Shown: positions 18,037 to 28,868, counted from the first letter of the stretch. The stretch is DNA of 64,000 nucleotides from Nocardiopsis xinjiangensis YIM 90004 (GCF_000341145.1 NZ_ANBE01000011.1:102402-166401), one strand, 5' to 3'. Program-made: numbers and translations. Notes: a model not told the origin generated them from the letters alone.

Positions 18037-18570
18037 ATGATGGCAATTCCCCGCAAAGTAGCATCCGTGGCGACCGCCTGTGCTACGGCCGTCGGCCTGC
18101 TGCTCGCCTCCCCCGCCCCCGCGTCAGCCAACGTCTCCCCTGGTGACTACCGCATCGCCTTCGAGAAGAACGGCGCCGAGATGGTCCCGTACGCAGGGGC
18201 CACCGTGCGCACCGACATCCGCGTATGGCCGGCCGACCACGTGGGGATGCAGTGGGACGTCACCTATTCCGGACACAGCTCAGGGATGGCCTCCTACGAG
18301 ATCCGCAATCTGCGCAGCGGTCTCTGCATGCAACCCAAGGACGGCAACACCACCGCCAATCAGCGGGTCGAGCAGACCACCTGCAGCAACCGCAACGAGC
18401 AGCGCTGGCACGTATCGGACGTCGGGAATGGTGCACATCAGATCATCCCCGTGAAAAACACCCATCTCGGCGTCACCCTGGAGAACCCGAGCTGGAATGG
18501 GTCCTTCCTCAAGCTCGGTTACCACAGCTCCGCCAACCCCGACTTCAGGTGGCGCTTCAACCGCGTCTAG
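18037..18570 (+). CDS. Secreted ricin-B-type lectin-like protein
   Basis: A 177-residue protein. AAGG lies five to eight bases before the tandem ATGs at 18037/18040. Residues 1-31 form a Sec signal peptide: basic start (PRK), hydrophobic core, and an ASA cleavage site before N32. The mature about 145 residues resemble a ricin B / beta-trefoil carbohydrate-binding domain: SGLCMQPKDGNTTANQRVEQ, then CSNRNEQRWHV with the QxW motif. It therefore probably binds glycans outside the cell. There is no catalytic domain. It stands alone behind an AT-rich leader, suggesting its own regulation. Confidence 0.8.
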   Translation: MMAIPRKVASVATACATAVGLLLASPAPASANVSPGDYRIAFEKNGAEMVPYAGATVRTDIRVWPADHVGMQWDVTYSGHSSGMASYEIRNLRSGLCMQPKDGNTTANQRVEQTTCSNRNEQRWHVSDVGNGAHQIIPVKNTHLGVTLENPSWNGSFLKLGYHSSANPDFRWRFNRV

Positions 18571-18979
18571 CGGCACTGGCCACAGAAGTGGGCACGTCCC
18601 GGCGATGATGTGACGGTGGAAGAGGGCCTCCGGCTCGAGTGGGGATCTTCCGGGTCAACACTTGGAGTCCAGGAGGCCCTTGTCGTCGGGATCAGCGCGA
18701 TGACAAGAAAGGTCATGCGGGCCACACGGCTCTTCCCGCAGCACCGACCACCACGAGAGGGCGAACCGTCCCTTCCCGAAGGCTCTGGAGTGGCATCCGA
18801 GTACGGTCTGCGAAGCAGGGTGGCACCAACAGCTCTCATCGGTCTCGGGCTCAGGTCCACTGGTACCGGGAGCGGTGGCGGCCACACGCGCACGCGGGAA
18901 TCGGGAATTCCGGGCCCTGCTGGGCGATCGACCCTGTGGACAACCCCCACGAGCACGGATTCCGAGGTTCACTCGTTGC
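18571..18979. other. Gene-free stretch between lectin and SWIM genes
   Basis: No frame here reads like a protein and I see no RNA gene, insertion end or strong hairpin. It presumably holds the lectin terminator and the SWIM promoter. Confidence 0.5.
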
Positions 18980-19690
18980 ATGAGCCAACTCTCGACGGAC
19001 TCCCTGTTCCGCGCGGCTGATCCGCAGACCTTCGCCCGTGCCCTACTGAACCTCGACTGCGTCGACGACCTCCGCCAGGAGCACGGCCAGGTGTGCGCAA
19101 CGGTGACCCACCAGGGCCTGACCCACCGTGCCCGCCTCTCGAACGAGGAGCACTTCACCTGGAGCTGTGATTGCCCCGAGCCACCGGGCGAGGCCCCCTG
19201 TCTCCACGCGGTCCTGACGGGGTTGAACTTCACCCTCGACCGGCACCGGCGCGACCGTCGGCCGCGTCCGGCCCGAAGCGGGCCATACGATCGCCCCTTC
19301 GACCACGAGGGTCTGATGAGGCGGTTGCGGACCGGGGAATCGGCGCCCGAGGACTCGCCCCTGGCGATCTCCCTTCTGCGCGAAGTGGCTCTGGGAAGGT
19401 CCCGCGAGTTGCAGGTGCTCTTCGACGAAGCGCTCGACGTCTTCGCCCTGCCCGCTGAGGAACGAGGGCCCGCGTACCTGCGGGCACTGCACGCTGCCGC
19501 AGAGACCATCGGGCAGTTCCTCGTCAACGGCCAGCGCATGAACGGCGAGGACCTGCACGCAACGGTGAGCGGTTACGTGGAGAAGACCATCGACCTGATC
19601 GAGGACCCCGACGGGGCGGTCGCGGCTGCGTCCAGGGAGATCGATTGGATCGCTGATAACACGTACGGGCCCGAGGAGGAGGACCTCTGA
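18980..19690 (+). CDS. SWIM zinc-finger domain protein (second copy)
   Basis: A 236-residue protein from the ATG at 18980; the open frame begins earlier at 18875 without coding character. The zinc finger CDCPEPPGEAPCLH (about 58-71) keeps the CxC...CxH pattern. It aligns along its length with the protein at 1602-2315: the region before the finger (HGQVCATVTHQG), the finger, and an acidic helical C-terminus with RALHAAAETI. The two copies differ clearly, so the duplication is old. No helicase or AAA partner adjoins it. It probably binds nucleic acid or protein; the exact role is unknown. Confidence 0.78.
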   Translation: MSQLSTDSLFRAADPQTFARALLNLDCVDDLRQEHGQVCATVTHQGLTHRARLSNEEHFTWSCDCPEPPGEAPCLHAVLTGLNFTLDRHRRDRRPRPARSGPYDRPFDHEGLMRRLRTGESAPEDSPLAISLLREVALGRSRELQVLFDEALDVFALPAEERGPAYLRALHAAAETIGQFLVNGQRMNGEDLHATVSGYVEKTIDLIEDPDGAVAAASREIDWIADNTYGPEEEDL

Positions 19691-20202
19691 GGTCGATCGG
19701 TCTCCGGTGGCGCGGGCCCGGGCACAGGTCGGGGCGCCGGCACCCGCGCGCGGGGTTGGGAAGGTCCTGCTACGCCAGGTTCTGGAGGCGGGCCGGCTCA
19801 TCGGGCACCGTGCGCGCGCCCTCGAAGTCCGCCGGCCGTGCGGCCGCGGTTGCTCCGGATCCGGTTGATCCTGCGCGAATGGGCCCGTGTCCACCAGGGC
19901 GCTCTTCGGTGGTGAATCGACAAGGATCGCTCAGACCCGGTGGCACAGCTCGACCGGGGTTCAGGGCCCGAATGTGGCTTCCCTCGTGGCGGATCTGGTG
20001 AATTACTCCGCTGCGGGCGCGGGGCCGAAGGCCGATGCGCCGTCATTCTGTGAATCACCGGAGACGACGGGGCCGTGTCTGCTTGGCTTCCTTCATGGAC
20101 GAGTGCTCCGACCTCGACCGTGGCTGGGGCTCGCGAGCGGCCTTCGTGCGTGGCACTGCCCATGACGAACGCACCCGAGAACACAGGAAGGCGGGCACAC
20201 TC
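19691..20202. other. Gene-free stretch before the pRiA4b-like gene
   Basis: No complete gene is visible. Around 19862-19912 one frame reads LILREWARVHQGAL and stops, which faintly recalls the C-terminus of DUF4160 proteins. It is too short to claim. No hairpin or repeat stands out. Confidence 0.4.
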
Positions 20203-22314
20203 ATGGCACCCCGGGGACGAGCCGACAGGGTCCACACGCTCATGATCGTCCTCGGTGGCACGAGACCGAAGGTCTGGCGCCGGGTCAAGGTCCTGTCCAT
20301 GAGCCGGTTGAGCGACCTGCACAGGCTCATCCAGACGGTCATGGGCTGGGATAACATGTACCTGCACGTCTTCGATTTCTCCGGGCGCGCCTACAGCGAC
20401 GGCCCGAGGCCGGGCCCGGAACCCTTCGGTATTGACGAGTCCGCCGTCAGGATCGGCGACGTCCTGAGCCGCAAGGGTTCTGCGGGCACCTACATCTATG
20501 ACCCCGACGACAAGTGGTTCCACACGCTGGCCGTGGAAGAGATCGGTGATGCGGTCCCCGGCACCGTCTACCCGCGGTTGCTCGGCGGCCAAGGTGGTCC
20601 GCCGCCCGAGGGCTGCGGCGGCGTGTGGGCCTTCGACCTCCTACGTCGTCTGCGCGACCGCCCCGAGGAGATCGAGAACGCCGGTGGTGACAAAGCCGAG
20701 GATCTCCACTCCTGGGTGGAGAAGCTCGAACCCGACGACCTCGACATGGAGGCGGGGCGTCGAAGGGTGAGGGATGCGTTCGGGAGGCTGTCGCTGGAGC
20801 AGGCCGAGGGCGCAGGAACGGACTTCTGGCCTTCGGCCGTACCGGCGCGGCTGGTCTTTCTGCCTTCCGAGGAGGAACTGGCACGAGCTGCCGGCGGGAC
20901 CGAGGCGTTGGACGAGACACTGCGGTTGGCCCGATGGTTCACCCCTGCCCGAAAACTGACCAGCACGGGAATGCCGCGGCCGGCCGACGCACGGACCGTG
21001 GTGGTCGAACAAGAGTTGTTGCGGCCCGTCAGTGAACACGAGGCCACCCAGCGCAGCGCCGGGCTCGAGAAGCTGCGCGCCGCCAAGAACCTGCCCGGGT
21101 TCCTGCGTCTGTGGCGCCGGGCGGTGAACCTGGGACTGATCGAGGTCGGTCCCTCCGGTGCTCGCACCGCGCCCGAGGTCGTCGACGGCCTGAGCGCGGC
21201 CCGGGCCTTGGAACTGTGGACCACGGTGTTCGAGGAAGTCATCGAGAGCGAACCCGACGGCACGGGCGTGTTCCAGGCCCTCCCCGACGAGTCCGATGTG
21301 CTTCCCGCACTCCTGCGGATGCTCTACGAGGCGCCCGATGACAGCGACATCGGCCTGCACGAACTGGCGGAGACTCTGTTCGACCCCACCGCGTACGGAC
21401 AGGAGTTCTCCGCCGAGGAGCTCAGGATCTTCCGACTCTCGTCCAGGGCAACGGTGTACCGGTGCGTGCTCCGTCTTTCTTGGACGGGTGCGCTCGCTCT
21501 GACCGACCGCACCCCGGCGAAGGTCTCCGAGCTGGCCTGGCAGGGTTCGTTGTGGGTTCGGCTGCTCGGGGAAGCCGCTCACGGCCACGCACCGGACCCG
21601 GGTATCGACTGTTCGGTCACGCTCACCCCCTTGGGGCGCTACGGGGTGCGCCAGGCCCTACCCCGTGAGGGTGTTCCCGCTCCGCTCGAGGGTCGTTGGG
21701 CCGGGACCGGTGCCGCCGAACTCCTCGACGCTCTGATGAGGGTGGCCCCGGAGAACCACCGGAGCGAGTTCATGCCCTGGTTGGAGCGCCGCACGGCTTC
21801 AGAGGCGGTCGAGCAGATCGTCGAGGCCGCCGCCGGGAGCCCCGAGGCCAGCGCTGTTCGGCGGATCATGGCCCAGGACATCCTGATGGCCATCGGTGAC
21901 CAGGGCCTGAAGGGCCTGCGTGCCTACCTGGACTCGGCAGATGCTGCGGTGGCCGGGTTGGCCGCCAGCGCTCTGCTGGGCTCCGAGACGTGCTCGGAGG
22001 AGGAGGCCCAGCAGCTGATCAGCGAGCACGGCCCGTGGTTGGCCATCGACATGGCGGCCGCACCGAGGGAGGTGGGCGCGTACACGGGTTCGAACGGGGA
22101 CGAGCAGCTCTCGACCCTGATCGGGCTCCTGATCGACGAGGGCTCGGGCCCGGGGACCATCGGTGGGCTCCTGCTGGAGGGCACCGACCGACTGTGGCGG
22201 TCGGGCCACCCGGCGACCGTTCCGGTACTCCAGGCTCTGGGGCGGGTGCATCCGGACAAGAGGAGGGCCAAGGCCGCGCGCCGCGCGGCACACAAGGCGC
22301 AGAGCCGGGGTTGA
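20203..22314 (+). CDS. Plasmid pRiA4b ORF-3-like family protein
   Basis: A 703-residue protein. The ATG at 20203 follows AGGAAGG at a suitable distance. Residues about 8-190 are the pRiA4b ORF-3 domain: TLMIVLGGTRPKVWRRVKV, SDLHRLIQTVMGWDNMYLH and GTYIYDPDDKWFH are family hallmarks. The domain is found on plasmids and beside mobile elements and its biochemical role is unknown. The other 500 residues are mostly helical with HEAT-like stretches and a basic end (KRRAKAARRAAHKAQ). It converges on brxHI with only 70 bp between stops. It may be a BREX neighbour by chance. Confidence 0.85.
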   Translation: MAPRGRADRVHTLMIVLGGTRPKVWRRVKVLSMSRLSDLHRLIQTVMGWDNMYLHVFDFSGRAYSDGPRPGPEPFGIDESAVRIGDVLSRKGSAGTYIYDPDDKWFHTLAVEEIGDAVPGTVYPRLLGGQGGPPPEGCGGVWAFDLLRRLRDRPEEIENAGGDKAEDLHSWVEKLEPDDLDMEAGRRRVRDAFGRLSLEQAEGAGTDFWPSAVPARLVFLPSEEELARAAGGTEALDETLRLARWFTPARKLTSTGMPRPADARTVVVEQELLRPVSEHEATQRSAGLEKLRAAKNLPGFLRLWRRAVNLGLIEVGPSGARTAPEVVDGLSAARALELWTTVFEEVIESEPDGTGVFQALPDESDVLPALLRMLYEAPDDSDIGLHELAETLFDPTAYGQEFSAEELRIFRLSSRATVYRCVLRLSWTGALALTDRTPAKVSELAWQGSLWVRLLGEAAHGHAPDPGIDCSVTLTPLGRYGVRQALPREGVPAPLEGRWAGTGAAELLDALMRVAPENHRSEFMPWLERRTASEAVEQIVEAAAGSPEASAVRRIMAQDILMAIGDQGLKGLRAYLDSADAAVAGLAASALLGSETCSEEEAQQLISEHGPWLAIDMAAAPREVGAYTGSNGDEQLSTLIGLLIDEGSGPGTIGGLLLEGTDRLWRSGHPATVPVLQALGRVHPDKRRAKAARRAAHKAQSRG

Positions 22315-22384
22315 GGGGGTTCAGCGGAGAGTACTGTCCGCACCTTCTCCCATGGGTCCACGGCGTGCCTGGTCGTCGTGCAGA

Positions 22385-24559
22385 TCAAGTATGGACGAAG
22401 CGGGTGGGTTCTGCCAGCAAGGCCTGAGCCCCTTCCACGTCGGCCAGGCGCGCCGACAGGGTGCGCTCGGCCAGGTGTTGGGGCAGGGCCGCGTTGAACT
22501 TGAACCCGTCCAGCGCGCGCACGGACACTTCCGGGAGGACCACACGCTCCTGCGCCGAGCTCTTGGCCGCCGCCCAGGTGCGTGGATCCAGCTCGGAGTT
22601 GAGCCGCAGGCAGGCGTCGTTGGGCTGCTGTTTGGGGTCCGCGGCGGCCCCCAGGGTGGCGGCCAGGGTGATGTTGGCTCTGGCCCCCGCCCAGGTCCAC
22701 CAACGCAGGTCACCGTTGTCGGCGCGTACGATGACCGATCCGCCGGGGTGGACCAGATCCATGTGGTCCTCGCGTGCCTTGGCCAGGGCGTCGGTTGCCC
22801 GCTGGGTCAGCTTCACTTCGGGATCAGTACCGAGCAGCACCTCCCGGACCGCCCTGGTGAGGTGGAAGAAGGCTCCGAGGTGGCCACCGGAATCCCATTT
22901 GGCCTTGCCTCCGCCCCCGTCGACCGGTTCGACGAAGCACCGTTGCCGACGCCAGTCGACCCAGGTGACCATCCAGGTACGTCCGGCGAGCAGCAGTCGA
23001 CGTGGCCCTTCTTCCCTCTCGTCCGCGGCCAGCAGTGCGGGGTCCACTCGGCCGATCTCGTTGCGCCCGTTCAGAGCGGTGAACTGCGGTGGCGCGGTGA
23101 AGACGCTGGTGAGCTCCATGAAGTGGCGGTGGCCGAAGCGTTTCTCGGCTTCGGGGCCGATCATCATCAGCCCGCCGTCGAGATCGATGAACCCCTCACG
23201 TATGAGGTGGGAGGCGATGGGTTCGCCCTGGTGGAAAGGTTCCAAGCCGGCCCACCACTCCGGCCACAGATTCTGGGCCACCTCGGGTTCCTGCAAGCAC
23301 AGCGCCAGCAACTGTTGGGCGACGATGTGCCGGGGCTCGGGGGTGGGCATGACCGGTTCCACCCAGTGCCGGCCCCACAGGTGCAGCAGTCCGGCCGCGT
23401 CCAGGAGCCCTGACTGGTCCACGGCCAAAAACAGGCAGTTGCGGGTACTCCCCTGCCGACGCCCGGTCCGTCCGATGCGTTGGAGGAAGGAAGCGACGGT
23501 GCCGGGTGCGTTGATCTGGATGACGCGGTCCAGGTCACCGACGTCGATACCCAGTTCCAAAGTGCTGGTGGCGACGATGACGCAGTCACGGGCCTCGGTG
23601 AAGGCGGCTTCGGCTCGGCGGCGTTCGTCCAGGGCCAGGGAGGCGTGGGACAGGAAGGTGGTCACGCCGAGTTCGCGCAACGCGTGGCCGAGTTCTTCCA
23701 CGTACTTGCGCGAGTCGCAGAACACCAGGCGCTTTTCTCCCCGGTGCAACGCGGCGATGACCTTGGCGGCGTTGTCCAGGGAACCGACGTAGTCGAGTTC
23801 GATGTCCCCGGGCGGCGGGTCCTGCGGCGTCTGCCCCGGTCGGGGAAGACGCACACCGGGAGCAATGACTCGTCCCTGCCGTTCGTCGGCTTGGGAGCCC
23901 TGCAACCACGTCAACAGTTCGTCGGGGTTGCCGACGGTCGCCGACAGCCCGACCCGCTGGATCCGGCGTCCGGCCACCTTGGCCAACCGCTCCAACACGG
24001 CGAGCAGGTGCCAGCCACGGTCGTCGCCGGCGAAGGCGTGCACTTCGTCCACCACGATGCCGTGCAGGTTCGCGAAGAAGGCCCGGTGGTCGACCTTGGT
24101 GCTCACCAGCATCGATTCGAGGGACTCGGGGGTGGTGAGCAGGATGTCGGGTCGGGCCCGCAGGATGCGTTGCCGTCCGGCGGAGGTGATGTCGCCGTGC
24201 CAGAGTTCGGCTGTGCGCCCCAACCATCCTGAGTAGGCCTGCACGCGGGGCAGCAGGTTGTTGAGCAGCGCCTTGATGGGGCACACGTACAGCAGTGAGG
24301 GTCCCTCACCCGTGCGCCCGGCCATGGTGGTGAGCAGAGGGAACAGGGCGGCCTCGGTCTTGCCTCCGGCTGTAGGCGCGAGGAGGATCGCGTCGTCGCC
24401 CTCGACCAGTGGGGGCAGGGCTTCGCGCTGCAGGGGGCGCAGGCCGGGCCAGCCCAGAGTGTTGACCACGTGGTGGGCGAGGGTGGGGTGGAGCAGGTCC
24501 AGGCTGCTGGGCCCGAGCCCGTCGGAGCCGGACCCACCACTCGTGGCCTGGAAGCTCAC
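22385..24559 (-). CDS. brxHI: BREX-2 Lhr-like helicase BrxHI
   Basis: A 724-residue superfamily-2 helicase, the last gene of the BREX-2 operon. Motifs in order: Walker A APTAGGKTE (about 57), DEVH box VVDEVHAF (about 167), LSATVGN (motif III) and QRIGRTGRR (motif VI, about 357). The C-terminal half is the DUF-type tail typical of this BREX helicase. BREX-2 systems are known to encode PglW, PglX, PglY, PglZ, BrxD and this helicase; it presumably remodels or moves along DNA during phage exclusion. The GTG start overlaps the brxD stop by four bases (GTGA), so expression is coupled. Confidence 0.92.
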   Translation of the reverse strand: MSFQATSGGSGSDGLGPSSLDLLHPTLAHHVVNTLGWPGLRPLQREALPPLVEGDDAILLAPTAGGKTEAALFPLLTTMAGRTGEGPSLLYVCPIKALLNNLLPRVQAYSGWLGRTAELWHGDITSAGRQRILRARPDILLTTPESLESMLVSTKVDHRAFFANLHGIVVDEVHAFAGDDRGWHLLAVLERLAKVAGRRIQRVGLSATVGNPDELLTWLQGSQADERQGRVIAPGVRLPRPGQTPQDPPPGDIELDYVGSLDNAAKVIAALHRGEKRLVFCDSRKYVEELGHALRELGVTTFLSHASLALDERRRAEAAFTEARDCVIVATSTLELGIDVGDLDRVIQINAPGTVASFLQRIGRTGRRQGSTRNCLFLAVDQSGLLDAAGLLHLWGRHWVEPVMPTPEPRHIVAQQLLALCLQEPEVAQNLWPEWWAGLEPFHQGEPIASHLIREGFIDLDGGLMMIGPEAEKRFGHRHFMELTSVFTAPPQFTALNGRNEIGRVDPALLAADEREEGPRRLLLAGRTWMVTWVDWRRQRCFVEPVDGGGGKAKWDSGGHLGAFFHLTRAVREVLLGTDPEVKLTQRATDALAKAREDHMDLVHPGGSVIVRADNGDLRWWTWAGARANITLAATLGAAADPKQQPNDACLRLNSELDPRTWAAAKSSAQERVVLPEVSVRALDGFKFNAALPQHLAERTLSARLADVEGAQALLAEPTRFVHT

Positions 24560-25881
24560 AGGTCCAGCTCCACCTCGTCGGCGCTGGCGGCCCTTTGTAC
24601 GTGGGCGCCGCGTTCGACCTCGGTGAGCTCGCTCCCGCCGACGGTGAGGTTGTAGTGCCGTCTCGGGTCGAAGTCCTCGTTCTGGTCCACCCGGTCCATG
24701 ACGTCCACGAGCTTGCGCAGGTACAGGCGGGGTGCGATCCCGATTTTGCCACCGAGTTCACCGGCGACCGCTTCGGCGAAGCCGAGCAGGTAGCTGTCAT
24801 CGACCCGGTTGCGCACGCGTTGGGGAGCATCGGCCCCATCGGCGTACAACTCCCGCACGGCCACACCGAGCTCGTGCAATCGGTCCAGGTCGAAGCCGCC
24901 CAGGCGGATCTGGGAGGCGTAGAGGTTGTCGTGGCGGGGGTCGGGCAGGAAGTCGGTGTGCAGGCGCTGCGCCAGGGGTGCGAGCCGCTGGACCCCCTGG
25001 GGGCCGTCGAAGAAGGCCGGGGTGCCGGTGATGATCAGGTACAGCCCGGGGAACTGCCGGTTGGCGATCTCGTCCAACAGCTGCCGTAGCGCGTTGAGCC
25101 CCTTCTCCCGGGTGTCGGTGCGGGCCCTTTGGAGGGTCTCCAACTCGTCCAGGACGATCACCAGGCCGGGGTGGCCGCAGTCGCGTAGCAGCACCAGCAA
25201 GCCCTTGAGTGCGGCCCAAGCGCCGAAGTGGTCGAGGTCGCCCTTGATGCCGGCGTAGCGTTTGGCCGCGGCGGCGACGTTGGGTTGGCCGCCCAGCCAG
25301 GCGATGAGCGCCTCGGCGATGGCGGGTTCGCCTTCGGCCTGGGCGCGGTGGTAGCCGCGCAGGGCGGCTGCGAAGCCGGGGTTGGTTGCGGCCACTTCGG
25401 TCAGGCGGCGTTCCAGCAGGGCGGTGACGGCCCCGTTGAGGGCTTCCTCGTCGCTCTCGTCGACCGTGCCGCCGGCGAGAACGTCCTCCTCCAGCGAGTA
25501 CACCCAGTTGTCCACGATCTCGCGCAGGGCGCTGGGCGGCTGGGTGGCGGTGGTCAGGCGTTCGGTCAGGCGCCGGTAGACGGTCTCCAGCCTGTGCAGC
25601 GGGGTCTCGGTCTCGGAGATCTGGATCTCGGTGACGGCGAAGTTGGCGCGTTTGGCGCGCTCGCCCAACCAGCGTACGAAGAAGGTCTTGCCGGAACCGT
25701 ATTCACCGCGCACGGCCTTGAAGTCGGCCCCGCCGGCGCTGACGTTGCCGAACTCCTTGTCCAAGGCGTTCTCGAAGCGCTGCAGTCCGACGGCGAACAG
25801 GTCGAGCCCGCCGTGCGGGACGGTTCCGCGGCGCAGGGCACCGACGACCTCCTCCCGGCGCGCGGCACTGACAGGGTTCAC
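24556..25881 (-). CDS. brxD: BREX-2 ATP-binding protein BrxD
   Basis: A 441-residue ATPase of the BrxD family (DUF2791). Walker A GEYGSGKTFF lies at about residue 58 and Walker B LVIVLDELETL at about 235; an arginine-rich C-terminal part follows. I chose the GTG at 25881 since GAAGG stands eight bases before it; a TTG two codons upstream is the alternative and overlaps the pglZ stop. BrxD is a constant member of BREX-2 and BREX-3-like operons and probably drives DNA or protein remodelling with BrxHI. It overlaps brxHI by four bases. Confidence 0.92.
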   Translation of the reverse strand: MNPVSAARREEVVGALRRGTVPHGGLDLFAVGLQRFENALDKEFGNVSAGGADFKAVRGEYGSGKTFFVRWLGERAKRANFAVTEIQISETETPLHRLETVYRRLTERLTTATQPPSALREIVDNWVYSLEEDVLAGGTVDESDEEALNGAVTALLERRLTEVAATNPGFAAALRGYHRAQAEGEPAIAEALIAWLGGQPNVAAAAKRYAGIKGDLDHFGAWAALKGLLVLLRDCGHPGLVIVLDELETLQRARTDTREKGLNALRQLLDEIANRQFPGLYLIITGTPAFFDGPQGVQRLAPLAQRLHTDFLPDPRHDNLYASQIRLGGFDLDRLHELGVAVRELYADGADAPQRVRNRVDDSYLLGFAEAVAGELGGKIGIAPRLYLRKLVDVMDRVDQNEDFDPRRHYNLTVGGSELTEVERGAHVQRAASADEVELDL

Positions 25882-25883
25882 GG

Positions 25884-28868
25884 TCAATCCCTTCCAAGGA
25901 ACTGTTGCTGGAGCAGGGCGGTGTTGAGTTCGACGCTACGGTCGCCGTCGGTGAGGGTCAGGACCGGGTAGGCCTCCACGTTGAGGACCTTGCCGGCCAT
26001 CTTGAGGAAGCGCACGGCCCTCGGGTGGCTTTCGGGGCCGCTTGCCGCGCGGGAGGAGGCGCTGACGGGAAGGCGCGGGTGGGTTCCGCCCACGGCCGCG
26101 AGGGCGTCGATGAGCGCGGCGATCTCCTCGGCTGCCGGGGCCCGGCCGACCCGGGCACGGCTGGCTTCGAACACGGCGGTCTCGACCACCTTCGTGCCCA
26201 AGCTGGGCGGGGTGGTGGCTTCGTCGCCGAACAGGGCCGGGGTCTGCTCGAGCTGGTTCTTCCTTCGGGAACGAGCTCCCCCCGTAGTCGCCGGCGATCC
26301 TTCACCCGAGGACACAGGCTCCGTGGGGGAACCCGCCTGCGTGGACTGGCCGCTGCCATGGCTGATCCGATTTTCGGGACCGCTCGCGGAGGTGTTCTCC
26401 AAGGGCTGGGACCACCACACGGGTTCCACCTCGGCCGGTGTCAGCCGCTGCCAACCGCGCGGGGTGGAGTCGCCGGCGCTCCCTCCCCGGCCGCGCCGGG
26501 CGGTGTCCAGGACGGGCACGAACGCCAGCACAGGGATGACCATCTCCGCGGCGGAGAACCCGCCGTGGTAGCCGTCCTTGCGGTCGGTGTAGCGGATGTC
26601 CTCGCGGTAGGGCACCACCAGAGTGCCGTCGCCGAGCAGGACCCGGTCTCCGGTCGCCAGGATCTCGCCTTCGCCGGGTTGGCCTGTGCGGTAGCGGGCC
26701 GACTCCCCCGAGTGGGTCTTGGTGGCCTCTCCGCGGTCCCAAATGTGCCCGTGGTCGGAGGTGATCAGGACGGGGCGGCCTGCTCGCGCGGCGGCGTCGA
26801 GCAAGGAGCCGAGCTTGCCGATCTGTTTGACCGTCCAGGTGGCTTCGTCCCCTTCCCGACCACGGGAGAGGGCGTCGTCGATGGTGTTGAGCACGACACC
26901 GACGACGGTCTCGCCCTCGTCGAGGTGCTCCTGGACGGCGGCCGGAAGGTGGGCCCCGGCCCCCGTCTCCAGGGCACGCTGGTGGTACAGCACCGCTTTG
27001 CGGCTGCCGAAGGACGCTTGGGACCACAGGGCGGTGAACCCGGTGCGTTCGGTGTCCTGTTTGCCGACAGTGAGGGACCCGGTGAGCAGCGAGGCCCGGG
27101 AACAGTTGGTGGTGGAGGGAACGGTGGCCAGAGCGCCCTCACGCGCACCGACACGATCTCCGCTCCGGGTCTGGCCGACCTCGGCCAGACGCCCGCCCGC
27201 TTGGATGTCCTCGGCCAGTTGCACGGCCACTTCCATGCTCATGCCGTCCAGGACGACGATGAGCGGCGCCTGGTCCTGCGCCAGGGGGCGAGCGGTCCGG
27301 CTGAGGAGGTTTTCGGAGCGCAGTTGGGTGTCGGTGGGTGCGTGTGCGCTGTTCCACCTGTTGACCGCGGTGGCGAACTCGGCGTCGACCTCTGCCCGCC
27401 AGTGGCGGACCCGTCCGTACAGTGTGCCGAGCGCCTGGTCGAACGCGGGCACCTGACCACCGTGGTGCCGGATGGCCGAAGCTGCGCGGTCCACCCAACC
27501 CGTCTGCTGAACGTGGGTCTGGATCCATGCGTGGGCGGTGGTGGGGGTCTCGGCCCCGAGTGGCCGGTCGGCGGAACCCAGGGCCAGGCGGCGCAGGAGG
27601 CGCACCGCGTTGGTGGCGGCCCGTGCCTGGTCCTGTTTGTCCCGGGCGGTGTGGCGGCGGTGCTCGCGCAGCCGCACCAGTGCTTCCTCGACCTCCCGCA
27701 GGTCCTGTGGCTGGGGCAGGCCGTCCTCGCCCAGGGCGAGGCTGATCTGCCGTCCCAGGCCGGCCAGGCGGCTGTGCAGTCCGGCGTCGAGCAGGCTGCT
27801 GGCCTGGGCGACGTGGGAGGCGCTGAGTTGGAAGAGGAGTTCTTCGGCGCGGCGCACGGTTTCGTCGGCTTGCGCGTCCTCGGATCCGTCGAGCAGACGG
27901 ATCAGGGCTGCGGTGCAGGCGTTGCCGAAGTCCTTCAGGTCCTTGGCCCCGGGCTGGTTGGCCCCGAAGTAGCGTTCCTGGGCGCGGATGAGGGCGTGTT
28001 GGGCGGTGCGGGCGGCTTCCCGGTCGGCACCCGGCCGGTCCTCCTGGGCGGCCTCGTCGAGTTGGGCCAGGGCCAGTCCGATGGGCACGGCGTCCAAGGC
28101 GTGGTCGCGGTCCAGGAGTTTGAACAGCACTCGGGGCACCGCGCCCAGGGTCCGCTCCACCTCGGCACGCAGTTCGTCCCTCTCGTCCTCGTGCAGGTGG
28201 GTGAAGGCGGCCACGGAGGCCGGGTTTCGGGTCCACTCCAGCAGGGCCGCGCTGTCGATCTGTTCGCCGGGGCTGCGCCCGAAACGTACGGACACGGCGA
28301 TGGAGAGCGCCTGTTCGAGTTTGAGGACGCCGGTGCCCAGTTTGAACTGGTGGGCGGACCGAATGTTGCGCAGGGTGTCGGCCAGCCAGCTCAACCGTCC
28401 CGTGTACAGCCGGGGGTCGATGCTGGTGACCTTGAGTTCGGTGCGCAGTAGTTCCCAGTTGTCCAAGCGCACGACTTCCTCACCCAGGAAGCGGCCCAGG
28501 AGGGCCTCGCCGAGGTCGGCCGACTCGAGTGGGGTGAGCACCACCACGTGGTCGGTGTCCTCGTCGTGACCGCTGAGGGCGTACACGAGGGAGATGACGC
28601 TGTCGGCGCCCACCACACGCACGGAACGTGGCTCACTCGCGCCCTCGCCCGTCTGGATGTGGACGGTCAGGCGGGCGGATCCGTCCCAACGCGGGTTCGC
28701 GGACAGCGCCAGGGCGGTGGCACCGGAGCGCGGATGTCCTTTGTCCACTCGGCGGGCCTCGGCGTCCAAGGCGCGTTCCAGGGCGCCCGCCACGGCCTCG
28801 GCGTTCACCTGTCCCAGGGCGGGTGAGGTTGGCCGGGCGGGCTCTCCGTGTTCGACTGAGCTGTTCAC
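25884..28868 (-). CDS. pglZ: BREX-2 phosphatase PglZ
   Basis: A 994-residue protein of the alkaline phosphatase superfamily, the hallmark of all BREX systems. The metal-binding core shows [10 protein letters not shown] (about 537), [13 protein letters not shown] and [10 protein letters not shown] (about 703). The first 450 residues are helical. The C-terminus after about 830 is a Ser/Gly/Arg-rich linker and a small domain ending in QQQFLGRD. The open frame extends far upstream, but the start is the GTG at 28868, which overlaps the pglY stop (GTGA). Known role: essential for BREX resistance, with toxicity in excess. The substrate is not settled. Confidence 0.93.
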   Translation of the reverse strand: MNSSVEHGEPARPTSPALGQVNAEAVAGALERALDAEARRVDKGHPRSGATALALSANPRWDGSARLTVHIQTGEGASEPRSVRVVGADSVISLVYALSGHDEDTDHVVVLTPLESADLGEALLGRFLGEEVVRLDNWELLRTELKVTSIDPRLYTGRLSWLADTLRNIRSAHQFKLGTGVLKLEQALSIAVSVRFGRSPGEQIDSAALLEWTRNPASVAAFTHLHEDERDELRAEVERTLGAVPRVLFKLLDRDHALDAVPIGLALAQLDEAAQEDRPGADREAARTAQHALIRAQERYFGANQPGAKDLKDFGNACTAALIRLLDGSEDAQADETVRRAEELLFQLSASHVAQASSLLDAGLHSRLAGLGRQISLALGEDGLPQPQDLREVEEALVRLREHRRHTARDKQDQARAATNAVRLLRRLALGSADRPLGAETPTTAHAWIQTHVQQTGWVDRAASAIRHHGGQVPAFDQALGTLYGRVRHWRAEVDAEFATAVNRWNSAHAPTDTQLRSENLLSRTARPLAQDQAPLIVVLDGMSMEVAVQLAEDIQAGGRLAEVGQTRSGDRVGAREGALATVPSTTNCSRASLLTGSLTVGKQDTERTGFTALWSQASFGSRKAVLYHQRALETGAGAHLPAAVQEHLDEGETVVGVVLNTIDDALSRGREGDEATWTVKQIGKLGSLLDAAARAGRPVLITSDHGHIWDRGEATKTHSGESARYRTGQPGEGEILATGDRVLLGDGTLVVPYREDIRYTDRKDGYHGGFSAAEMVIPVLAFVPVLDTARRGRGGSAGDSTPRGWQRLTPAEVEPVWWSQPLENTSASGPENRISHGSGQSTQAGSPTEPVSSGEGSPATTGGARSRRKNQLEQTPALFGDEATTPPSLGTKVVETAVFEASRARVGRAPAAEEIAALIDALAAVGGTHPRLPVSASSRAASGPESHPRAVRFLKMAGKVLNVEAYPVLTLTDGDRSVELNTALLQQQFLGRD

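Noticed and set aside
19862-19912. Possible DUF4160 C-terminal relic
   Set aside because: Only about 15 residues agree, which can be chance.
25905-28451. An 848-codon open frame opposite pglZ
   Set aside because: Same cause; no protein-like pattern, while the PglZ motifs lie on the other strand.
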